DNA of 64,000 bases, from assembly GCF_910592395.1 (NCBI RefSeq), contig NC_088309.1, positions 21,392,599-21,456,598 on the forward strand, given 5' to 3'. A model generated the notes under the pieces. It ran no database searches, was not told where the DNA came from, and saw nothing but the letters and a program-made list of their open reading frames with translations. Position 1 is the first letter of the stretch, and every line of letters begins with the position of its first letter. The translations under genes were made by a program, and so were the position numbers. The DNA comes from Lineus longissimus (lineage: Eukaryota; Nemertea; Pilidiophora; Heteronemertea; Lineidae). This document shows, piece after piece, positions 1 to 11,720 of this stretch.

Positions 1-1431
1 CAACGAAATGAATCTTTGATGTGGCAGAAAATGTCATTGCACTTTTTATGTTATGATTGATGAACATTTTTCTGAAAACAAGTCCGTATCAAAAGATTAT
101 TCTGTCGAGTACACAATGTTACATCAACAGTCAAGGACAGTGTAGATTCAAATAGTCCACAAAATCTTTATTTCAACCTGTCATCCTGTCAGCCTTGGGT
201 AACTTCGAGATAAATTTGTGCCGCAAATTTACATTTTTTGGAGCAGGGGTCTCCAGTTGAAATAATCTAGTGGTAATCTTGGGCTGTCCGTGGTGCATAT
301 GAGGCAATCTCTGGGCATTGAATGTGATCACTTTTGACAAGAACTGCGGGCCAATTGGATTCAATGCCTGAGTGGACAACAAGCCCCATAATTGCAAGCG
401 GATGCAGCGTGAATTCTGGCCATCCGGAACCTCTATCCAGGATCAGATATATTTGGTGACCAGGATCATCACTCAACTACATGTATAAACAGTCGATGGC
501 ACCTCACTGTCAATCTGAGAACACAGAAGTTGATCTCAGAAATATCACAAGGTCCATTCTTTCCATTTCAACACGTTCTTCAAGGATTCATCGCTTCGAT
601 GAAACCACAAGCAAAACTCCACTTCAAGGCAAAGTAAACAGCTCCGGTATTAAAATTCTTCTTCCTGATACCACAACCGTGGAGTTTTTTAAGCCGCGAT
701 TTGCACAGGTTAGAGTAAATTCGAGAGCAATGACATTTACAGGCCAAAGTATATGCAGTACTGTGGTGTTTTTTTCACACAGGCAGGGTAACTAAGAGGT
801 TGGATGCTTGTGGTGGCTGTTTACTTGACTAACTAGCCTCACATGTTGCTAAGGAGGATGCAAACTGATAAACGAAGACCTGTTATCTCGCTGGCTGATG
901 GATCGCCAGAGTATGAACAGCTACTACCATGAAATGCTACAGCGCAGCACATTATATTTCGATATCTGACATGTGGATGTGATAAAGGAAGGCGGCATAG
1001 TGGTGAGAGTGCTGGGGTAAGAACCTGACTCAGGGAAGGAAGACCTTGAGCAGAGAAGGAAGACCTTGAGCCTGAGTAGAAAAGAGAGAGTTCACAAGTT
1101 ATGCTATGATACAGCAATCAAGTATAATGTCATTGTCACCTAAATCACTTTCTGTCTATACTGTATACATTTGACACTAGACTATTCCCATCCATTGCGT
1201 ATAAAGGATTCCAGAAAATGCTCATTTTTCCCCCATCTTTGGTTGAGGTTGCATTTGATATCGATCAAAAACCGATGTACCTGCCAGGCACCCCATCATG
1301 AGTAAATGTAACCAAGACATTGTACCTGCTATGAGGAAATCCAGAAAACATTTGCTGCGAAAAGTGCAGTTTCAGCTCGAGTGAATAACTCCACGGTGGA
1401 GTGCTTTCGTAAGCGGGATGAAATCACTCAC

Positions 1432-1566
1432 CACGTCGACCTGCATGATATGACTAGAACTGTGATGACTAAAGCTGTTCTGCATTGAATAATCAGACAA
1501 TATTGGCATGGTGTCCTCCAAGCAACATCCACTGGCACTGGGAAAGTTAAGGCGCGGATGGTATTC
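1432..1566 (-). CDS. candidate internal exon, unrecognised
   Basis: On the minus strand a 135-nt open segment (45 codons) runs from an acceptor TGTCTGCAG|GAATAC to a strong donor ACGTG|GTGAGT, phase 0 at both ends. It would encode EYHPRLNFPSASGCC...HHSSSHIMQVDV. It is on the same strand as the nucleoredoxin-like exon 2.9 kb away but does not look like a thioredoxin C-terminus. I do not recognise it. The plus strand here is also nearly open (one TGA), so the strand is not certain. Confidence 0.25.
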
Positions 1567-2735
1567 CTGCAGACACGCTGGAGCATGGTGGTCCGTACTT
1601 TCAATCCGCGTACAAATGTACAGGTTTAAAAAGTGGTAAAATTTCAAATCCCTTTTTAAAAATCGACCTGGATTGAGTGCAGATGGTCAACCATGAGACA
1701 TTGCTCATTCTTATCATGTGCTTTGTAATGCAAAGACGGATTGGGAGGAAAATGGAGACACAACATGACATGCCAAGAGGAATTGTAACTTCTATCATTG
1801 ATGTTCACATGGAGGTCTATCTAAGCATAAAATAATACATCTATGAGAAAAGACTTCAGTTTTCATCCCAGCAATCTTCCAATTTACCAAACCTTGTCAG
1901 AAACATAGAGAATCGATTCAGTCTGACAATAACAAATTTGTTTATTTCACGCACCGACACAGTGCAGGATATTGGCAAGAATTACACCATTCAATTGACA
2001 AGAATTGATGACATGGATCACTGATCCTGTATCCCCTTATCCGCAACATAATCCTACATCGTTGGTAAAGTAGACGATCAGCCAGCACCAATTTATGGGA
2101 ATCATGAATCATTCTCCAAATCCCTGCAGGTTTGATAAAAGGCGCCCGAAGGCTGATGGAAAGAAAATATCATAATACAAGCTGTGACATTGATAAACTA
2201 TAGACAATTGACCCGAGTTGATAGGGGAGAACGATGCTAGCGCTATTTGAAATTCCCAAAGGCAGCCATCGGCCTCCTTGACTGAAATGTCACAGTATTA
2301 AATGTATGTGATGCGGTGTGTCAGTTAGAACCAAGCACACACCATAGTTGGGTAAGGAACCCACAGCAAAATGAAATGGTTCTTTCTGTTCTTGCAAGTG
2401 AAATAAAAAGAGGTATCCATGGCTTGAGGCCGACCATCGATTTCTTCTGATATTTGCTCTCTTGAATACATTAGCAAGGACAGGTAAGCAATTAGAACAT
2501 GTAGCATTCCATGGTTGCCTAAGGATCCTGGCAGTCAAGCACCATCTGTTCAATGGACTTTTTTGCTAATCCTGAGCCTGTATGAGACTATAGCAGGATG
2601 CAAGGCAGCATGTACAGTATACGTGATTCCTCACAACTTAACGATACATGCAAGGTTAGATTTGAGCATTGGTTTCATTGCCGGGACCACCTAATTTTAG
2701 GTCAGGGAACTTCTCTGAGAAGTGAGGTTGCCCTC

Positions 2736-2991
2736 GCAGCAACCAGATATTTCACTGAAATATGCATTGCCATTGGAGGACTACTGGTTTGTAGAGAAGG
2801 GCGACAAGCTCTTTCTCAGGTTGGTGACTGAGGCCAAGGAATATGAGGACTCTGAATTGAAATGGCAGTGGTCCAATGTGCTCAGCAGTGTCTTCAATCA
2901 AAGATTCCCTGTAATCAATGGAATTACAACAGCACATAGCTCACTCAGTCGGTACTACAATGAACATTACAGAATGGAAAAAAACAACTAA
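2736..2991 (+). CDS. candidate terminal exon, weakly Myb/SANT-like, unrecognised
   Basis: A possible acceptor (GCCCTCGCAG at 2735) opens an 85-codon frame ending in TAA at 2989-2991. It contains EDYWFVEKGDKLFLRLVTEA, WQWSNVLSSVFNQRF and SSLSRYYNEHYR. The spacing of aromatic residues (W...W...RYY) with acidic and hydrophobic helices is reminiscent of Myb/SANT- or MADF-like DNA-binding helices, but this is an impression, not a family match. No upstream exon could be joined with confidence. Confidence 0.25.
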
Positions 2992-4419
2992 GTCTTTTTA
3001 TTTATGACATTATGAAATTCCTTGTTCCAAACAGCAATCCGCGGAATGCCACCAGGCAGTCGTAACCAACTCAGTCATGTCAGTGGTTTCAATACTGGTA
3101 TGCCACTGAGAAAAACAACGGGAATGGGCCACTAGCCAACATCTTTGGCAGGTGCAAAATATCTTCGACGGTTTATCTAGACCAGAATAGGTTTGCAGTT
3201 TTTGTCGGGCAATTTCTATGTAAATTTAAAATCACAGGTTCAGAGCGCGGCGCAAATGCTGGCTAACTTGTTGCAGTGTTGCTTTGATTTACAGCCTAGG
3301 TAACACACTGCGGCCCTTTCATCTTTGGCCAGAACAACGTGAAACACTTGTTGTAATCTAACGCATATCTCGACTGACATAAATGATATGAGAGGCAACC
3401 AGAACATGGAGTAATGAACACTCCTGTAGCTTGGGAAATAGCTGGATTGACAGACATTTTTATCAGCTAAATTGAATCAGGAAATTTGCTGAGGATATTG
3501 GAGAGTACAAAAGTGTAAAAGGCTAAATTGTTTGAGGAGATGTACGAAGTAGTTTGCTTCCAACTAAAAGCTATCATACTCACTGACATGATTAGTTGAT
3601 GTTGGGATGCCATGAAGGATTGAAAAATCTTAGACTGAGGAAGATCAATTACAACTTAACAGCTTTCGCTATCGGAACAATTTCAAAAACAAGAAGCTGA
3701 TGCTACATGTTGTACTTGAGTAGGAGGAAGAACATGTTGCATGTAGCTTGGCTTATTCAGTGTACAGTACATTGGATTCCTTGGCACCGTGTTTACATGC
3801 CCACTCACTCACACCAGTACCTTAACTACCACTGCATGCATGGCATCAAAATACTGATTGCGGTGTTTAATTTTGCCAGTTATGGAGTGCCTGCTATATT
3901 TATGGATGTAAAATGTAGGCCAGGCTTTCTCTATACTGTGGCAGGGTCAAATTTTAAACCTCACATGTACTGATCACTTTTTAGGATGACAGTTGTAGGC
4001 CTACATGTACTACTGTAGCAACGGCAGCATTCAACTCCGCAAATATTGTTAGTCATGTTGACATCAGGGCAAGGCTGGGCTCAACACCATACATGTACCA
4101 GTTCACCTAAAAAATAAGTAATATTTCAATACAAACATCTGACAAATACAGCTACTAATGACATTGTCACTGTGTAACTTCAACTTGGAACAATCTGACA
4201 GTGACAAGCAATTGACAAGTTCAACTTTGACATCACATCCTGACATGGCATAGGCCTACATGTATACATTTACAGCCACGTCGTCGTCAAGGTGATCTAA
4301 ATGACCTTTTCGTAGATGTTTGATTCAATGATTGGGCGCAGACCAGTCACTCATACATTGAAGCTGGAACTATTAAGGGTCACATGCAGTGGCATGCATT
4401 TTCCGAAGTGTTTGTTTAC

Positions 4420-4722
4420 CTTTCTCTCACGATCTTCGTAAGGCAAGGCCAGCCACGGCATCTCATCATGGTATTCCTTAAACTCTTCTTGACTTTTATC
4501 CGAACTGATGAACACAACCTCGAAGCATTTATCAGGATGCTGCGACTTGTAAGTCCGATAGAAATCAATCAGTTTTGGAGTGAAAGCTCGACAAGGCGAA
4601 CACCACTGAGCCGAGTAGTACAAACCGATCACCTTTCCTTCTCCACAGATTGAAGCCACATTCACCTCATTTGCTGTATGACTGAGGACAATATCCCCCA
4701 ACAATTCTACCACTTTTGACAT
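4420..4722 (-). CDS. nucleoredoxin-like (thioredoxin-fold) protein, first coding exon; rest not located
   Basis: The exon encodes 101 residues from an ATG at 4722 to a clear donor (AAAG|GTAAAC) at 4420, phase 0. The protein begins MSKVVELLGD and carries the redox motif WCSPCR (about residues 40-45), followed by AFTPKLIDFY, FEVVFISSDKSQEEF and MPWLALPYEDRER. These are hallmarks of the nucleoredoxin/tryparedoxin-like branch of the thioredoxin superfamily, whose members reduce protein disulfides. WCSPC resembles the NXNL (nucleoredoxin-like) group more than the WCPPC of nucleoredoxin. Family members of this short type are about 150 aa, so roughly the last third (the cis-Pro strand and C-terminal helix) must lie on a downstream exon below 4350, which I could not identify with confidence. 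The gene is divergent from ESS2, with 387 bp between start codons. Reading past the donor gives a short open tail that is intronic. Confidence 0.85.
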
Positions 4723-5109
4723 GTTTATTTTTCCAAATTACGGCTATTTAGAGCAGTTTTTATGCGATTGTTCATTGTTCTTTCCCGCTTTTCACCAAAG
4801 TGGACTTCGGCGATATTCCTGCCTTGAAATCCGTTTACGACATCAAGGGAATTCCCTCTGCGCGTATTTGCGCCTATTTCTCTATAGTTACGCTTTAAAA
4901 AATATAGAAATCAAATATTATTGATTAACGAATTATTCTTAAGTAGAATATTTACCATTACTATTATTTATTTCATGTTTATTATCTAGAAATTATTTCG
5001 CGGCAACGATGGATGACGTCATTTTGGGGAACCCCTCACTGAAATTTTTGGACGTTTTCAGCACGAAAACACTTACTAAAACACTGTTACGACACTCAAC
5101 GTGTGAATT
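4723..5109. promoter_or_regulatory. probable bidirectional promoter, nucleoredoxin-like gene / ESS2
   Basis: This 387-bp gap separates the start codons of two head-to-head genes, so both 5'UTRs and both core promoters must fit here unless there are upstream non-coding exons. The interval is AT-rich in its middle (4895-4990). A TGACGTCA palindrome, the CRE/ATF-type site, sits near 5013-5020. The promoter assignment is inference from gene arrangement. Confidence 0.5.
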
Positions 5110-8100
5110 ATGGCCGTTGTCACCGTTGGAAAAAAGGCACTGGATGTCAGCAAGTCACTAGATGAGGAAGTTTTGAAGTTGGCTCCCAAGAAACGAGTAA
5201 AAGAGGTTCTTGATGAAGACACCTTTGCAGAGGTACGACTCCAGTCTCCACTTGTAATACTATTATACTATAGACACAGGCACGTGAAAATAAGAGCAAG
5301 AGCGCCCCCCCCCCCCCGGCCCCCCACTATGACTAGCACTGCTCTCCCCTCGACTTACAAATACGATCCTACTGACAATGTGTTAAACAATGGGAAAGAT
5401 ATTGGCAGGTGCAGTGAGCTCTTATTTTTACAATTACATACATTCGCGAAATAACACTACGTACAAAATCATGGGTTATAGGGCCTAAGGCCTCAATGTT
5501 GATTCTCAATAAATCTCCATGTCATGATGTCATGGCCAAAAGACGTGGAATTTTGGAAGTACAAAGTAATGCCTCTGGTATTACAGAAGCACGAACCGGT
5601 ACATGTAGGAATTGGACTTCCTTACTATTCCCTCGTCGTTTCCATTTACTTAATATCAATCAATGTTTTTCTCTCTGCAGGATGTTGAAAAAATCATTCA
5701 GCGGGATTATTTCCCTGACTTGGCTAAGCTACAGGCCCAATCTGATTTCGTTGAAGCACAAGAAAAAAATGATAGAGAAAAAATGAGATCTTTGATGATC
5801 AAATATGGCCCAAAAAGACAAAGACCTGGCACTGACAAATCAGTATGTGAGTATCCAGACATGACAGGAAGACTACTTGAGTCATAAGTTTCATGATGAA
5901 GCTCATGTAGTCCTCAGAGTCAGATCAAACAATATTCATGTAATGATCTATACCATGAGATGTTTCCTCACAAAGCTGTACAATAAATTTAATCTAATTC
6001 GATTTGAAGTTGTATTCTAAAGTCTTGTTTAATAAATTGCAGATTTCACTCCGTCAACATTTGAAACACCAGAATTGGATCTCCGTAAATCTCCAACTAG
6101 CAAATCTCAGCCTGAGGACAATGATATTGATAGTGCTCTGAAGAAGTCTGATTTGGAGGAGACGCATAACCCAGAAAAAGTACCCGAACGAGATAAAGGT
6201 ATTAGTATTACATGTACATGTATGAAAATATGTTCATTGTCACAAGTGACTCAATAATTACATTACATTACATTACTGGCAACTAAAGTTGAAAGTTTCA
6301 TCAGAGGTGAGCTTTTATAGGACAAGGATTTTACAGGTAAACATTGACAGAAGATATTTATACATTTTAATTTTTCGGGCTGTATGCAGATAAAAATAAA
6401 TTGGGTACATTTACATTTTGTACGTTTATGTTGGAATATTTTTTCAGATGACGAACGGGTCAGCAAATCATTGGATGCGTATTTGGCCAAGAATACCAGT
6501 GAAGACAATGCATCGTTCGAAGAGATTCTGCAAGAAAATGCTCTTGCACATCAAGCTAAACATGGATGGCTGTATGAGCAAGAGAAAGAAAAGGACATGG
6601 TAGGTAAATGCCCTTAAACATAAACTAAAACATGCATACTTGTGTTTGAGCAACATCAAGGTCATCATAAGATACTGTAGCATTATTCATCAAGGACTGT
6701 CAAGATGGTCCAAATTAAGAGGCTTGAAAGAAAACTTCCTGAGTTGTGGTGGGGAAATTCCATCCTGACAAGAATTTGTGTAATAATGTATGTTCATTGT
6801 GCTGATTCGTCCTTTCTGTCATGACAGGACCAGCAGGCAGCCCTAGCTTTACCAAGTATTGAGCAGCAGGCTATCACGACTGGATCAAACCCTCTCAACT
6901 CGTGGAAGTACACTTCAAGGAATGCTCTGATGTATGTTCCGGATGGTAAGTGAAAAAGTGTTACTTTTGTCCAACTATAGCATCAGAAGGAGTCTCTAAC
7001 TCCGAACGGACATGTTAACAGAAGTCTTCGTTGGTCAAATCATGCATCTATTCTGCTAGCTGGTGGCACCTGCCCTAATATTTCAAAATTTTCCTTCTTT
7101 CACAGGCGTGGAAAAAAGTGTTGTGGAGAAAATCCAGGAACAAAAAGCCAAACGTCGAGAGATCGTCCGACAAAACACAAGATTTAAACAGAATCCTTTC
7201 AACATTGCCTTAAATAAGACGAGCATTGCGAGCGCTGCTGCAGCACAGGCTATTGCCAGGCAGGGCAAGTTAGGCGTTGATGGCAAGGAGGTATTACCTG
7301 ATACCGAACCCAGGGTCAATGGGTTTGGGTTTATGGGTACCCCATCTCCTGCTCCAGGTACGTAGGTCACAGTGGAACCTCTATTGAGACACCCTCGATG
7401 TTAGATGTTAGATCTTTATCTGACATTGTCTCATGATCAACATGTGAGACATTCACCTGAACAGGTTGTGATTGGTTGATTGTGACAATTGTCTCTGTTT
7501 GTGATAAAGAGGGATCTTAAACATAAAGAAAACAAGACTACATACATGTAACATTATGAAGCAAAATTGTCCTATCTTTCAGGTGTGGATGCATCGCCCT
7601 TAATGACATGGGGAGAGATAGATGGTACACCCTTCAGGCTCGACGGGACGGACTCGCCAGTTGTCCATACTCCAGGCCCAACATTTAGGATACCAAAGAT
7701 ACCAAAAAGAGACCAGATTGCATTTGATTTAGCTGAGAAAGCCAGCAAGGCGCACAGAGCAAAGAAAGAACGTGCCATAAAGACTGTTACTGCCGGGTTA
7801 GCAAGGTAAGAGTATTTTCAGTTGTTGAAATTCCTGTTTAGAATATACATAGGTCTACGGCAATGAAACACAACTGTACTGACAGAGAGTACAGTAGAAT
7901 TTATCAATTAGTCTACTAAATCACCAAATGCACTCTAGACATTGACAGTGAATTTGGTGCCATGAATGATATGTATCTCATGCACCTTAATATTTTCCAG
8001 TATTCGCCTCTAACTTATTTTTTCCATCTCTGTTTCAGTCCTTCACCTAAATTCGGCTCAGTTAGTTCAACAGAGCGCTTAAAAACTTTGTCGCCAGCGG

Positions 8101-8381
8101 CACAGAGACTAGCCAGTAGTAAACTTGGTATTCGGACTCATACAGACAAAGCCCTGAGGGCAAGTTACACTCCGTCTCCAACACACAGATCTGGAGACAG
8201 GACACCCAGTTTAAAGGGGACGCCTACGCCTACGTCATCTCGTTCGACGAGGACGCCAAGGAATCTTGTGTCGCCAAAGACAACGCCTAAACGAACTTCA
8301 GATCTTTCTTCATTGACTGACAACTTGTTAAATTTACCTACAAAGCAGGCAAAACGACAAAAGGCTGCAGACTTCTTCTAA
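5110..8381 (+). CDS. ESS2: ESS2 / DGCR14 (Es2) nuclear splicing-associated protein, 8 exons
   Basis: Exons are 5110-5232, 5681-5846, 6043-6198, 6448-6599, 6828-6945, 7106-7357, 7583-7805 and 8039-8381. The reading frame is continuous across every junction, and the product is about 510 aa (human ESS2 is 476). Conserved blocks appear in the family order: VLDEDTF near residue 33, EKIIQRDYFPDLAKLQAQ, STFETPE, SLDAYLAKNTSEDNASF, HGWLYEQE, WKYTSRNALMY, NTRFKQNPF, GFGFMGTPSPAPG, MTWGEIDGTPFRLDG, HTPGPTFRIP, LRASYTPSPT, LTDNLLNLP and the terminal KAADFF. The family is nuclear and is found in late (C-complex) spliceosomes in mammals. The exon 2/3 boundary uses the GTGAGT donor at 5847, not the nearer GTATGT at 5843, because only that joins to Y-FTPSTFETPE in frame. 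Intron 1 holds a poly-C run near 5305-5330. No lost motif is seen. Confidence 0.95.
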
Positions 8382-8611
8382 TTTTGTAGATTATGCTATC
8401 AAAGGATTACATCAACAAGAGAAGTCAACATAAGTTGAACTGTGTTTGTTAACCGTGGCGTTTATGTTGATGAAAAGGACAATATTGTGTACCCCACTGC
8501 CGGGCAGACAACCCTTCAGTGAGAGTCCGCTTTACAATACATGTACATATACTAGAAAATAGCATGAAATAACATGGAAGGGAAATATCCTATCACTTTT
8601 TTATGTGCGGA

Positions 8612-8617
8612 AATAAA
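8612..8617 (+). terminator. ESS2 polyadenylation signal
   Basis: An AATAAA hexamer lies 231 nt past the ESS2 stop codon in AT-rich sequence followed by a T-rich stretch. It is the first canonical signal downstream of the gene. Confidence 0.6.
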
Positions 8618-8730
8618 TTATTTGTTGGAAAAATACTTCATCTTCTTTTTTATTATTTCTAAGCAGTGTCCAGATTCAGCGCCAGTGGTTGGTGTCCTGC
8701 TCTTTGTCTGCAATCTCTTGTCACAGAGTT

Positions 8731-8830
8731 TGACACCGCTCGTTGTTATTAGTGATTGAGATGGTCGCTTCATATATGCTTGACACCGCTCGTTGTTATT
8801 AGTGATTGAGATGGTCGCTTCATATATGCC
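8731..8830 (+). repeat. exact 50-bp tandem duplication
   Basis: The unit starting TGACACCGCTCGTTGTTATT at 8731 recurs from 8781 with no visible mismatch until the final base or two. It lies just past the ESS2 polyadenylation signal. The identity suggests a recent duplication or an assembly artefact. Confidence 0.85.
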
Positions 8831-9299
8831 TCTGCCAACAATGACACAAGACTTGCATTGATTAGCAAACTTTCCCGCTTTCATGGATGTTCCTGGGGTC
8901 TCATGATGAGGTGTGACTATTACAGCACAATCACAGACTATGAGGGTCTCATAATAGAATGCCTCTGCATGGAGGACGATGTCCTCTCTAGAATTCAAAT
9001 GACAGACATGAGTCCAGACACCACCTTGCATAGTTACTAGGGCAGATGGTAGGAAGAAGTTGGATGTCCTACAGCTTCAATCGCTGACTGTGGGGTCCTG
9101 TCGAAAAATGTCTCGGCAAACTTATGCAGGACATCTTCTCTAGAATTCAAATGAAAGACTCATTCAGCCCAGAGTTTACCTTGCAGTTATTGATACAATA
9201 CCTATATATAAGATGATAAGATCTGCCATGGCCAACACCCATTGCTTGGAATGGGGACAAGAATTACACTGACAGGCTGGCAAGGACAATTGTATCTAA

Positions 9300-11720
9300 A
9301 AATTGTATACAGTGACACATCCTGTTAGAGACATCTCTGCAAGAGGACTATAGGGTCTCTGAATGGCATACAGTGACACATGCTGTTTGAGACATTTCTG
9401 CAAGGACTATGGGGTCTTAAGAATGGTATGCAGTCCACATCCCATTGAAGAGAGACATCATTGCAAAGACTCAGGTATAGGAATGGTGTGCAGTGACACA
9501 TCGTTTTAGAGACACCTCTGAAAGGACTACGGGTCTAAGAATGGTATACAGTACAGTGCACATCCCATTTGAGACATCTCTGAAAGGACTACGGGGTCTA
9601 AGAATGGTATACAGTGCACATCCCGTTTGAGACATCTCTGAAAGGAATATGGAGTCTAAAGAATAGTATACCATGCACATCCCGTTTGAGATATCTCTGG
9701 AAGGACTATGGCGTCTGTAATTAGTGAATGGAGGAGACTGGTGAAAGAGTCTAGTCTAAGAATGGTATACAGTGCACATCCCGTTTGAGACATCTCTGGA
9801 AGGACTATGGAGTCTGTTATGAGTGAATGGAGGAGACTGGTGAAAGAGTCTAGTCTAAGAATGGTATACCATGCACATCCCGTTTGAGACATCTCTGGAA
9901 GGACTATGGAGTCTGTTATGAGTGAATGGAGGAGACTGGTGAAAGAGTCTAGTCTAAGAATGGTATACAGTGCACATCCCGTTTGAGACATCTCTGGAAG
10001 AACTATGGGATATAAAGAATAGTATACCATGCACATCTGGTTTGAGACATCTCTGAATGGTCTGTGGGGTTTCAGAATGGTATGCAGTGCACACCCTGAC
10101 AGAGTCATCTCTGGAAGGACTACGGGGTCTACGAATGGTATACCATGCACATCCCGTTTGAGATATCTCTGGAAGGACTATGGAGTCTGTAATGAGTGAA
10201 TGGAGGAGACTGGTGAAAGAGTCTAGTCTAAGAATGGTAAACAGTGCACATCCCGTTTGAGACATCTCTGGAAGGACTATGGAGTCTGTAATGAGTGAAT
10301 GGAGGAGACTGGTGAAAGAGTCTAGTCTAAGAATGGTATACCATGCACATCCCGTTTGAGACATCTCTGGAAGGACTATGGGGTCTGTAATGAGTGAATG
10401 GAGGAGACTGGTGAAAGAGTCTAGTCTAAGAATGGTATTCCATGCACATCCCGTTTGAGACATCTCTGAAAGGAATATGGAGTCTAAAGAATAGTATACC
10501 ATGCACATCCCGTTTGAGACATCTCTGGATGAACTATGGGGTCTGTAATGAGTGAATGGAGGAGACTGGTGAAAGAGTCTAGTCTAAGAATGGTATACAG
10601 TGCACATCCCGTTTGAGACATCTCTGGAAGAACTATGGAGTCTGTTATGAGTGAATGGAGGAGACTGGTGAAAGAATCTAGTCTAAGAATAGTATACCAT
10701 GCACATCCCGTTTGAGACATCTCTGGAAGGACTATGGAGTCTGTAATGAGTGAATGGAGGAGACTGGTGAAAGAGTCTAGTCTAAGAATGGTATTCCATG
10801 CACATCCCGTTTGAGACATCTCTGAAAGGAATATGGAGTCTAAAGAATAGTATACCATGCACATCCCGTTTGAGACATCTCTGGATGAACTATGGGGTCT
10901 GTAATGAGTGAATGGAGGAGACTGATGAAAGAGTCTAGTCTAAGAATGGTATTCCATGCACATTTCGCTTGAGACATCTCTGGAGGGACTAATGGGGTCT
11001 GAGACATCTCTGGAAGAACTATGGGGTATAAAGAATAGTATACTATGCACATCCCGTTTGAGACATCTCTGAATGGTCTGTGGGGTCTAACAATGGTATA
11101 CCATGCACATCCCGTTTGAGACATCTCTGAAAGGACTATGGAGTCTAAGAATGGTATACCATGCAAATCCCTTTTGGGACATCTCTGGAGGGACTATGGA
11201 GTGTAAGAATAGTATACAGTGCATATACCGTTTGAGACATCTCTGAATGGTCTGTGGGGTTTCAGAATGGTATGCAGTGCACATCCTGTCTGAGACATCT
11301 CTGAAAGGCCTTTGGGGTATAAGAATGGTATGCAGTGAAACCACCTGTTCATGACATCTCTGCGAGGACTACAGGGTCAAGGAATGGTATTCAGTGCACA
11401 TCCCATTTGAGATTCTGACACATCTGGTTTGAGACATCTCTGGCAGGATTATTGGTAAAATAATCTGATGCAGTGATACATCATCTCTTAAAGGACTCTT
11501 GATCAAAGAGTGGTATGCAAAGACTGTGGGGTCCAAGAATAGTATGCAGTGCACATCCTGTCTTAGATGTCTTTGAATGGCCTTTGGGGTCCAAGAATGG
11601 TATGCAGCGACACATCAAGTTAGCGACATGTCTACCAGGACTATGGAGTTAAAGAATGATATACAGAGCACATCTCCTTTTAGACATTTCTGACAGGTCT
11701 GTCTTATATGTATACAGTGA
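9300..11720. repeat. minisatellite array, 58-bp unit with a 99-bp variant
   Basis: The array is built from a 58-bp unit containing GTTTGAGACATCTCTGAAAG, then GGACTAYGGGGTCTAAGAAT and GGTATACAGTGCACATCCC. In the core (about 9700-10960) many units carry an extra 41 bp (GTAATGAGTGAATGGAGGAG..., flanked by short GTCT/AGTCTAG repeats), giving a 99-bp unit. Edges (9300-9480 and 11340-11720) are diverged and fade into unique sequence. The core repeats are near-identical, as expected from recent unequal exchange. The array lies between the 3' ends of convergent ESS2 and paxillin. Minus-strand ORFs in it arise because 99 is a multiple of 3. Confidence 0.9.

Larger units (their letters stand above)
1..4350. 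other. unresolved region with weak candidate exons on both strands
   Basis: No gene is recognised here. Coding-like pieces on the plus strand are about 530-711 (open, ends at CACAG|GTTAGA), 2410-2568 (open, no recognisable homology) and 2736-2991. On the minus strand 1432-1566 is bounded by good splice signals. Remaining exons of the nucleoredoxin-like gene must lie on the minus strand in or below this interval. Small ORFs elsewhere look like chance. No tRNA, rRNA or tandem array was seen. Confidence 0.4.

Noticed and set aside
8618-9040. Overlapping ORFs on both strands (137 aa minus, 60 aa plus)
   Set aside because: They span the 50-bp tandem duplication and intergenic sequence after ESS2; no domain or splice site supports them.
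9471-11554. A series of minus-strand ORFs with a repeated 33-residue peptide (…SLLHSLITDSIVLPEMSQ…)
   Set aside because: They exist because the 99-bp satellite unit is a multiple of three and open on one frame. The frame is lost wherever a 58-bp unit occurs, and there are no splice or start signals.
9300-11720. Regular repeats considered as a CRISPR array
   Set aside because: The repeats are contiguous with no unique spacers, and the window is eukaryotic.
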